Shown one piece after another: positions 1 through 5,021 of a stretch of 5,101 bases of DNA. The DNA is from Promethearchaeota archaeon (GTDB lineage Archaea; Asgardarchaeota; Lokiarchaeia; Sigyniarchaeales; SOKP01). A program made the translations under genes and the position numbers. Where the stretch lies: positions 1 through 5,101 of the forward strand of contig DXJM01000320.1 in NCBI GenBank assembly GCA_019057355.1. Reading direction: 5' to 3'. Under the pieces are notes generated by a model that saw only the letters and a list, made by a program, of their open reading frames with translations, had not been told where the DNA came from and did no database searches. Each line of letters begins with the position of its first letter. Positions within the stretch are counted from its first letter, which is position 1.

Positions 1-33
1 ACTTGTAAACTTAAGATTTGAATTTAATCTGAT

Positions 34-37
34 GGAG
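34..37 (+). promoter_or_regulatory. Shine-Dalgarno-like GGAG for the first gene
   Basis: GGAG lies 9 nt before the ATG at 47, a usual spacing. An in-frame TAA at 41-43, between the GGAG and the ATG, rules out any earlier start in this frame. The 33 bases further upstream are AT-rich and too short to assign a promoter. Confidence 0.6.
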
Positions 38-46
38 AAATAAATT

Positions 47-535
47 ATGAAATCATTTCATGAATATATTAATGAATACAGAAAACTAATGGAAAAAGGA
101 GACGTTAGAAAAGCATATAAAGGTATAATGGAATATATCATGGAATTGAGATTATATTTTAAAAAGACTTATTCTAATTATTTCATTTCAGGGAGTATTT
201 ATTATGGATATATGGATATGACGTATTTTTCCTTCATCCCGGAATCATTAAAAATTCGAAATTTGAAAATTGCGATAGTTTTTATTCATGAGAACATTAG
301 TTTTGAAGTTTGGTTAGCAGGATATAACAAACAGGTACAGATAAAATACTGGAACTTGTTTAAAGAAAGTGATTGGAATAAATACCGCATTCCATTGACG
401 ATTAAAGGTATAGATTCTATTATAGAACATGTTTTGGTTGAAGATCCCGATTTTAGTAATACAGATGCTTTAACAAAGCAAATAGAGAGAGGGACATTAA
501 TTTTTATTAAGGATGTTGAGGATTTCTTATCTTGA
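47..535 (+). CDS. Conserved hypothetical protein, DUF7000-like (162 aa)
   Basis: This is a small, apparently complete soluble protein with no signal peptide and no membrane segment. Its function is unknown. Visible features are an N-terminal amphipathic helix pair (about residues 3-40, with AYKGIMEYIMELR at 23-35), an aromatic-rich core GYMDMTYFSF at 54-63, a beta strand LKIAIVFIH at 73-81, then FEVWLAGYNKQVQ at 86-98, and a C-terminal acidic helix ending in DVEDFLS. From memory this pattern matches a family labelled DUF7000, which occurs in scattered bacteria and methanogenic archaea; that link was not checked by search. The start is fixed by an in-frame TAA at 41-43 and a GGAG at good spacing. 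The gene converges with the gelsolin-like gene and has no operon partner inside the window. A patchy family distribution would fit horizontal acquisition, but base composition looks like the neighbours. Confidence 0.85.
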   Translation: MKSFHEYINEYRKLMEKGDVRKAYKGIMEYIMELRLYFKKTYSNYFISGSIYYGYMDMTYFSFIPESLKIRNLKIAIVFIHENISFEVWLAGYNKQVQIKYWNLFKESDWNKYRIPLTIKGIDSIIEHVLVEDPDFSNTDALTKQIERGTLIFIKDVEDFLS

Positions 536-735
536 TTTTGTTCGACGCGTGCAAGTTGTTGATTCAATCTAACTTTGATGTTAAAATTATTTGAAAAAAA
601 ATCTTAACTTGCACTTAACATATTATAATGGTAAAAATACAGATTTATAATAACAACCTGTCCAAAATCATCGAAATAATCATTCAAGAAATACTTCTTT
701 TTAAGATAGAATCCTTTTTCCCCTAAAATAAGTAT
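536..735. other. Convergent intergenic region with candidate termination tracts
   Basis: Two genes converge on this 200-bp stretch, so both transcripts should end here. Plus-strand oligo-T runs at about 695-702 and 714-719 could end the first gene's transcript in the T-rich manner used by archaea. An A8 run at 594-601 reads as T8 on the minus strand and could end the gelsolin-like transcript, about 135 nt after its stop. No gene-sized frame or RNA gene was recognised. The only other structure is the inverted repeat listed separately. Confidence 0.35.
549..614. repeat. Perfect 9-bp inverted repeat, 48-bp spacer
   Basis: The left arm GTGCAAGTT (549-557) is exactly complementary in reverse to the right arm AACTTGCAC (606-614). 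The arms are much richer in G+C than the surrounding sequence. The inner half of the left arm (553-557, AAGTT) could instead pair with AACTT at 571-575, so two alternative hairpins are possible. Neither arm is followed by a T run in the outward direction, so this is not a standard intrinsic terminator. No target-site duplication flanks the arms and 66 bp is too short for an insertion sequence. It may be a 3'-UTR hairpin, a protein-binding site or chance. Confidence 0.5.
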
Positions 736-1887
736 TTAATCATCATTAGTTGGAATTTTTGGTAAATTTCTTCTAGAAGATTTAGGATTTGATTTTGATT
801 CTCCTTCATAATCCTTGATTGTTCTAATAATATCTGCTTTTTTAACACTTGATTGTAAATCAATCTTATGGTTAGATGAATATTGCTTTAATTCTTTGAC
901 TGTCATATGATCCAAATTAGGATTTTTGGTTATCTGTTCCATATTTTTTTTCTCCTGAAGTTTCATGGAACCGTCCTCTCTTGCTGTTTTCCTTGTATCT
1001 TTTAGAATTTCAATTGCTTCAATAATATTTTTTTCATTATCAATATAAATCCTTAATTTGGCATCATCAACCTCTACCATCCCCACCGGAAGTTGTGAGA
1101 TGGGTTCCCATTCTGTCTCCTCAACATTTTTTCCAAACACATTCACCGTTTTTGATACGGCTCCGTATAATGCATTTCCAAGTATTAAATTTTGCCTGAC
1201 ATGATTTTCAGGTACCTTCAACTTGAGAATTTTTTCCATCAGGGATTTCTCTTGTTCTTTGTTTAAACCATAATTTTTATTGGATTGGTACGGGACGTAT
1301 GAAGGTGGTGAGTTTGATCTTATTGTTGACATTTTCGGGGGAATTTTTGGAGGGGGCATTTTTTGGGTTGGAGTTTCGCTCTCAAGTGTTTGATCAATAT
1401 TTATTCCTTTTTTTTTAAGTTCTTGCAGAGCAGGGGAAAAATATTCTTCTTCTTCTTCTATTATAGTACTTAGTTCATTATTATCTAAAACATCTCCAAA
1501 TCTCTCTGGTGTTTCTCGTTCTATATTTCTAACATACCGTAAATCTTCCATTTTTTCTTCTACTTTCATTGATTCTAACCTGAATGTTCTCAAAAATTCT
1601 TCAGGTTCATCACCTTGATCCACTGAAACAATCTTACATCTATGAAAAGCTGCTTGTTTGACGAGCTCTTCTTGAAGTTCACTAGCAATACGAGAACTAA
1701 TGAATCTCTTTCTCACAGCAGCCTTTGCTCCTTTCCAAATATAGATACGTCGCAATTGTTCTTTAACAATGACGAAAACTTGTTCAGGGTGTAAATATAA
1801 TTGAAGGTCTTCTTCTGGTACGGCAATCCTTATTCGTTCGCCAGAATCATCGAGTTCAAACATCATAAAAAATTCATAATCTGACAC
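736..1887 (-). CDS. Gelsolin-like domain protein with Pro-rich linker and SAP-like C-terminus (383 aa)
   Basis: This is probably a cytoplasmic actin-cytoskeleton or scaffold protein. Residues 31-102 look like a gelsolin repeat: strand VFVIVKEQ, hydrophobic strand IYIWKG (48-53), a long basic helix (54-77), strand KIVSVDQG (85-92), then the diagnostic G-x-EPEEF (92-98) and a closing TF. Next come a charged helical stretch (105-160) with five glutamates at 144-148, and a proline-rich linker (173-200) containing MPPPKIPPKM. An unassigned alpha/beta segment covers about 208-298. A helix-turn-helix SAP/Rho-N-like motif covers 325-360 (MTVKELKQYSSNHKI onward). The basic tail repeats PKIP (376-379). 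The GTG start is chosen because GAGG lies 7 nt upstream and an in-frame TGA lies only three codons before it. Gelsolin-like proteins that act on actin are documented in Asgard archaea. Actin binding by this protein, and nucleic-acid binding by its SAP-like part, are inferences. Gelsolin-like fold: fairly sure; function: not known. Confidence 0.85.
   Translation of the reverse strand: MSDYEFFMMFELDDSGERIRIAVPEEDLQLYLHPEQVFVIVKEQLRRIYIWKGAKAAVRKRFISSRIASELQEELVKQAAFHRCKIVSVDQGDEPEEFLRTFRLESMKVEEKMEDLRYVRNIERETPERFGDVLDNNELSTIIEEEEEYFSPALQELKKKGINIDQTLESETPTQKMPPPKIPPKMSTIRSNSPPSYVPYQSNKNYGLNKEQEKSLMEKILKLKVPENHVRQNLILGNALYGAVSKTVNVFGKNVEETEWEPISQLPVGMVEVDDAKLRIYIDNEKNIIEAIEILKDTRKTAREDGSMKLQEKKNMEQITKNPNLDHMTVKELKQYSSNHKIDLQSSVKKADIIRTIKDYEGESKSNPKSSRRNLPKIPTNDD
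1444..1458. repeat. (TTC)5 trinucleotide repeat encoding Glu144-148
   Basis: Five consecutive TTC units on the plus strand read as five GAA codons in the gelsolin-like gene. They form the acidic run EEEEE between the gelsolin-like domain and the proline-rich linker. Such a tract can change length without breaking the frame. Confidence 0.8.
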
Positions 1888-1894
1888 GCTTAGT

Positions 1895-1898
1895 CCTC
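1895..1898 (-). promoter_or_regulatory. Shine-Dalgarno GAGG deciding the GTG start
   Basis: On the minus strand GAGG stands 7 nt before the GTG at 1887-1885. This supports GTG over the internal ATG codons at residues 8 and 9. This gene therefore uses SD-led initiation, in contrast with the divergent pssA, which has no SD. Confidence 0.7.
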
Positions 1899-1921
1899 AT
1901 CTCTCGCAAAAATTTTACTAA

Positions 1922-1941
1922 TTTTATTTAATCAAATAAAA
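1922..1941. repeat. AT-only 8-bp inverted repeat in the divergent control region
   Basis: TTTTATTT (1922-1929) and AAATAAAA (1934-1941) are perfect reverse complements around the 4-bp centre AATC. The element sits about 35-55 bp upstream of the gelsolin-like start codon, where it could be an operator or part of an AT-rich core promoter. In sequence this AT-rich such a palindrome can also arise by chance. Confidence 0.35.
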
Positions 1942-1970
1942 ACTTATCTGATACAAAAGTATGACCCTAC

Positions 1971-2014
1971 CTTTTATAACCAATTTATAGAAATACTTAT
2001 ATAAAAATTTATAT
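1971..2014. promoter_or_regulatory. TATA-like elements of the divergent promoter region
   Basis: Several archaeal TATA-like boxes occur here. The minus strand reads GTTATAAAAG across 1980-1971. A near-palindromic ATATAAA-AA-TTTATAT spans 1999-2014 and could serve either direction. A minus-strand start about 26 bp past 1975 would leave a leader of roughly 60 nt carrying the GAGG site. A plus-strand start from the 1999 box would fall near 2030 and give pssA a leader of about 130 nt. Which boxes are used cannot be told from sequence alone. Confidence 0.35.
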
Positions 2015-2119
2015 TAAAACAAAGAAATTTTGCAACTGGCATGATCGAGATGATAAGACGATCCCAAGAAAAAAATAATTCGATCCTTACAAATTTTAGA
2101 TAGAAATGGACGATATCTT

Positions 2120-2134
2120 GAAAAGATTTTTAAT
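2120..2134 (+). promoter_or_regulatory. BRE/TATA-like promoter for a leaderless pssA transcript
   Basis: GAAAAG (2120-2125) resembles the archaeal BRE, and ATTTTTAAT (2126-2134) resembles a TATA box. The usual distance of about 26 bp from the TATA centre places transcription initiation near 2156, essentially at the ATG (2158). No purine-rich SD precedes that ATG. Both facts fit a leaderless mRNA, which is common in archaea. Confidence 0.45.
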
Positions 2135-2157
2135 CGACAATTATTTAGTTTATAATT

Positions 2158-2916
2158 ATGTCAAGCATATTTAAGATTCTAAAATTAAAAGATTATATCA
2201 CCTTAATTGGAACTACTTTGGGAATTATTGCATTGATTTTAGCGCTTTTTGGAGATTTAGCTCTTTTATCAATTGGATTTATTCTCCTCACCTTTACGCT
2301 TGGAACTGATTTATTAGATGGATATCTCGCACGAAAAATGGGAACTATAAATGAAATGGGTAAACAATTAGATTCATTAAGTGATTCCTTAACATTTGGT
2401 ATAGCGCCTGCTGTATTAACCTATCAAGCATTTCGATCTTGTACATTTATTGATACATTTCTCATGATCGGCTCAATATTTTTTGCATTGGGGGCAATGC
2501 TTAGATTGGCACGATTTAATATTTCTGAAGAACCTGGTTACATGGGAGTACCTACTCCTCTAAGTGGATTATTTTTAACCTTGTATTTTTATGCAAATTA
2601 TTTTTACATTCATGCTTTTCAATTAACCCATTTTTCACATTTTTCATCAATATCAATCTGTATTTTAATGGTATTATTCGCCTGGTTCAATATTACTACT
2701 CATATTAGCTTTAAAGAAAAGGATAAAAAGATCTACTACTTTTTTATAGGTGTTGCTCCAGCATTTCCAATCCTAGCCATTCTTGGATTATTGAGCAATT
2801 CTATGGAACTTTATTTGCTTTCTTTCCTCGTGAGCATTTTCTTTTATATCATTTGTCTCATTGAAATTCTTTATATTATCTTGGGTTTTATCAGAAAGAG
2901 AAAACAAGATAATTAA
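2158..2916 (+). CDS. pssA: CDP-alcohol phosphatidyltransferase, PssA-type: archaetidylserine/phosphatidylserine synthase (252 aa)
   Basis: This integral-membrane enzyme transfers a CDP-activated lipid (CDP-archaeol in archaea) to L-serine, releasing CMP and making the serine-headed phospholipid, the precursor of the ethanolamine lipid. The family signature D-x2-DG-x2-AR-x8-G-x3-D-x3-D is complete: D51, D54-G55, A58-R59, G68, D72 and D76. These bind metal and the CDP moiety and supply catalysis. The serine-synthase subclass is indicated by FGIAPA (80-85), RLARFN (116-121) and GVPTP (130-134). Hydrophobic segments lie near 13-31, 34-50, 78-92, 98-115, 134-150, 165-180, 189-212 and 217-243, and the tail RKRKQDN is basic and likely cytoplasmic. 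Length is normal for the family. Only this ATG is possible, because an in-frame TAG stands at 2146-2148. It is divergent from the gelsolin-like gene and converges with the next gene, 36 bp from its stop. An inositol or glycerol acceptor is less likely given the RLARFN motif. Confidence 0.92.
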   Translation: MSSIFKILKLKDYITLIGTTLGIIALILALFGDLALLSIGFILLTFTLGTDLLDGYLARKMGTINEMGKQLDSLSDSLTFGIAPAVLTYQAFRSCTFIDTFLMIGSIFFALGAMLRLARFNISEEPGYMGVPTPLSGLFLTLYFYANYFYIHAFQLTHFSHFSSISICILMVLFAWFNITTHISFKEKDKKIYYFFIGVAPAFPILAILGLLSNSMELYLLSFLVSIFFYIICLIEILYIILGFIRKRKQDN

Positions 2917-2952
2917 GAAACAATATTTGCATTCAGCGAGTAAATGAAGATT

Positions 2953-4890
2953 TTATTTTAATAGATGCTGTCTCCAAGATTCTATGGCATCCTTTATCTG
3001 TTGTTTTTCTATTTGATCTAAAATTGTGTCATGATCTTTATATTTATTGATACAAGTTCTTAAATTATGAAGCGTGACTGAAAATCCTTTTTTTTCCAAA
3101 ATTAATGCTGCAACTTCATCTAATTCCTTGCTAAATTGATATCCTTTCATGGCATCCAATTTTTTTATTAAGATATTGAATGCTTGATTGATGATTTTAT
3201 TACTCTCGGAAAGTATTTTTTGTTTGGGCATTTCTTTAGTTGAACTCTCTTGAGGTGCAATATTATTGACTTTTGGTTGAACTGGCATTATTAAATTATT
3301 ATCCTGTTTACTACTAGAAATTTGTGAAGATAAATTAATTTTTAACTCTCTTGAGAAGGATGGAAGAGGTGATTGTGATTTTACGACATTAGAAAATTGC
3401 TTTTGATCTATTTTTTGTTTTGCTTCTGGAATGTCAATCAATTTTTTACTAGGCTCAATTGAAGAAATCATTCCGTTTGACCAAAATGTTTCAATTATTT
3501 TTTTGAGAATACCAACTAAGGGTGGAAAATTGCTTCCAAATCCTATAAAATTATTAAGCGGGCCGTCTGATCCTTCAATTATGAGACCTATTACACAATA
3601 GTCTTGATCGCTTTTACTTATAATTATATTTTTATTCTGTAACTGTTTGAATTGAAGATTTTTATTCTCTAATATTTTTTTAACCCTGCTATTCGTAGAG
3701 GGATCAGAAGAACCAATATCAATTATGAGGTTTTGAGGTAAACTTTGGATTTGTTCTATTGAGAGGAATTCTTCGATTTTTGGAACAATTAATGTCAATC
3801 TCTCTTTAGAATTTTTTATGATATGGGTTATTTCCTCATTCAATTTAGCTTTACTGTTGATTGTCCATACGCGAGCTTCAAATAATTTCTCTCGCCTATT
3901 TATTTGTTCAATATAATGATTTAATACTTCCGTTATAGGATTATTGATTGTAGATACTTGTACAATAAATTTATCTATTATTAAATTAACTTTTTTTGAA
4001 ATATTAATTTCTAGATCAGACAAGTTCTCCTCCAATTTATCTCTCTTTTTCCCGATATTTTCAAAGATTTCAATCATTTTTTTCTCAAAGTTACTGATCA
4101 TTCCCAACAAGAGCATTTTAAATTCATTCCTGTATTGAAACATCGTATTGATAGATTTTTCAATTGCATTTTTAGTAGAGTTGTAATTGTCTTCTATAAT
4201 AGTGAAAAAAATCCCTGTAAATTCTTTTGCAACTTTTTCTGAATATATCTTGAACTCCTCTTCTATGAGATTTAAAATAAGTTCCTCTCGTTTTTTTAAT
4301 TCTAATGATTGTAACTTTTCAATGAGTTTTGATTTGAACGTTGATATTGTTTTTACATATTCCATAAATTCTTTTTGAACAGATGTAATCGTGCTTTTTT
4401 TGAAGTCTATGAATAATTCCTTAATGATATTTATTCCTTCCATTCCGATGACAATATCTTCAATTTCTTGTTTTTGAAGGAGAGTGTCTTCATTAATATC
4501 ATCAATGATTTCTTTTAGCTCATTGAAGAGAGTATCCAGTTGTACACCTTTATTATTTTTAATTACGCTACTTATGGTATTTTCTGTAAGATCTTGAATT
4601 GCCTTCGTCATCTTATCAAGATGTGAAGAATAATTTTTAAAATAATCTAGAATTTGAGAGAGGGGCGGCTGAGTTTTAAAATATGATAAAAAATTATCCG
4701 ATTTAAACCCAACTTGGGATAATAAGCCGATGTTAATGAGCTCTCTAATTGTTTTTTCGCATTCTTCTGATGATAACTCGGGTAAATAAGCGCATAATTC
4801 GCCATAAGTTCGAGGATTTTCACCTAAACATTTAAAATATAGATTATAAGCAGTTTCTGAGATCTGCAATCGCTTATAAAAATTTTCCAA
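2953..4890 (-). CDS. TrmB-like winged-helix protein with long coiled coil and C-terminal helical module (645 aa)
   Basis: No characterised gene is recognised; the architecture can be read. Residues 8-62 form a TrmB-like winged helix, with ISETAYNLYFKCL, a second helix TYGELCAYL, and a recognition helix plus turn ending in LINIGLLSQV. Residues about 75-335 are almost entirely helical and rich in Lys, Glu, Ile and Leu, consistent with extended coiled coil. Residues 338-471 form an alpha/beta domain (RVWTINSK, LTLIVPKIEEFL, NLIIDIGSSD, DYCVIGLIIEG, NFIGFGSNFPPLVGIL) resembling the C-terminal PLD-like part of TrmB regulators. No HKD catalytic motif is seen, so it is likely a sensor or binding domain. 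Residues 480-555 are Ser/Gln/Pro-rich and probably disordered. Residues 556-645 form a compact helical module ending in SWRQHLLK. The only in-frame start is TTG: an in-frame TGA lies at 4899-4897 and the next Met is residue 94. DNA binding is inferred. The 260-residue coil is far longer than in ordinary TrmB regulators, so a structural or scaffold role is equally possible. Confidence 0.85.
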   Translation of the reverse strand: MENFYKRLQISETAYNLYFKCLGENPRTYGELCAYLPELSSEECEKTIRELINIGLLSQVGFKSDNFLSYFKTQPPLSQILDYFKNYSSHLDKMTKAIQDLTENTISSVIKNNKGVQLDTLFNELKEIIDDINEDTLLQKQEIEDIVIGMEGINIIKELFIDFKKSTITSVQKEFMEYVKTISTFKSKLIEKLQSLELKKREELILNLIEEEFKIYSEKVAKEFTGIFFTIIEDNYNSTKNAIEKSINTMFQYRNEFKMLLLGMISNFEKKMIEIFENIGKKRDKLEENLSDLEINISKKVNLIIDKFIVQVSTINNPITEVLNHYIEQINRREKLFEARVWTINSKAKLNEEITHIIKNSKERLTLIVPKIEEFLSIEQIQSLPQNLIIDIGSSDPSTNSRVKKILENKNLQFKQLQNKNIIISKSDQDYCVIGLIIEGSDGPLNNFIGFGSNFPPLVGILKKIIETFWSNGMISSIEPSKKLIDIPEAKQKIDQKQFSNVVKSQSPLPSFSRELKINLSSQISSSKQDNNLIMPVQPKVNNIAPQESSTKEMPKQKILSESNKIINQAFNILIKKLDAMKGYQFSKELDEVAALILEKKGFSVTLHNLRTCINKYKDHDTILDQIEKQQIKDAIESWRQHLLK

Positions 4891-4896
4891 AAAAAA
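4889..4896 (-). other. T8 homopolymer at the start of the winged-helix gene
   Basis: On the minus strand eight T residues run into the TTG start codon. An ATG at 4900-4898 lies 10 nt upstream, out of frame by one. A one-base-shorter tract would fuse that ATG to the long frame (M-I-F-L-E-N). The tract is therefore a site where slippage, real length variation or an assembly error would change the start. Confidence 0.6.
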
Positions 4897-4952
4897 TCAT
4901 CTTTTCTTTTTTGATTTGTGCAATCGAACTATAATGAAATTTAATTACAAAA

Positions 4953-4972
4953 CCCTTTAAAAATTTTTTGAA
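4953..4972 (-). promoter_or_regulatory. Candidate TATA box for the winged-helix gene
   Basis: The minus strand across 4972-4953 reads a run of A then TTTTTAAAGGG, a weak BRE/TATA-like element. Initiation about 26 bp downstream would fall near 4935 and leave a leader of about 45 nt. The leader has only a weak purine-rich stretch (AAAAAAGAAAAG) before the upstream ATG and no convincing SD. The whole area is very AT-rich, so other boxes are possible. Confidence 0.25.
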
Positions 4973-4980
4973 GTAAAAGA

Positions 4981-5019
4981 TTTTATAAGATTTCTATGAT
5001 ATGATTTAGCTATATAAAA
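4981..5019 (+). promoter_or_regulatory. TATA-like boxes for the rightmost gene
   Basis: TTTTATAA at 4981-4988 would place initiation near 5011, giving a short leader before the ATG at 5022. A stronger TATATAAAA at 5011-5019 would place it near 5037, past that ATG. If the second box is the real one, the true start codon must lie beyond the window edge. Confidence 0.35.
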
Positions 5020-5021
5020 AA

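Noticed and set aside
286..567. Minus-strand 93-codon frame inside the first gene
   Set aside because: It lies opposite the well-supported DUF7000-like gene, has no SD and shows no recognisable motif. It is an antisense shadow.
549..614. Miniature transposable element bounded by the 9-bp inverted repeat
   Set aside because: It is too short, there is no flanking target duplication, and no second copy in the window.
2041..2064. Possible C/D-box small RNA (ATGATAA resembling a C box)
   Set aside because: The C-box match is imperfect and no CTGA D box lies at a suitable distance.
2031..2090. tRNA-like TTCGATCC segment near 2079-2086
   Set aside because: It resembles part of a T-arm, but no acceptor, D or anticodon stem can be formed around it.
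2041..2103. 20-codon frame upstream of pssA (ATG at 2041, TAG at 2101)
   Set aside because: There is no SD, the peptide (MIEMIRRSQEKNNSILTNFR) has no recognisable feature, and such short frames are common by chance. An upstream regulatory peptide cannot be excluded but is not supported.
2106..2174. 22-codon frame overlapping the pssA start (ATG at 2106)
   Set aside because: It ends 17 bp inside pssA in another frame, lacks an SD, and would not be transcribed if pssA is leaderless from about 2156.
3478..3879. Phospholipase D catalytic activity for the PLD-like domain of the 645-residue protein
   Set aside because: No H-x-K-x4-D motif is present, so an enzyme call is not justified; a TrmB-like sensor fold is the safer reading.
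3944..4378. Two plus-strand frames of about 63 codons (3944-4138 and 4187-4378)
   Set aside because: Both are antisense to the coiled-coil part of the 645-residue gene. Their Ser/Phe/Ile-rich composition is what Lys/Glu/Asn-rich codons give on the opposite strand.
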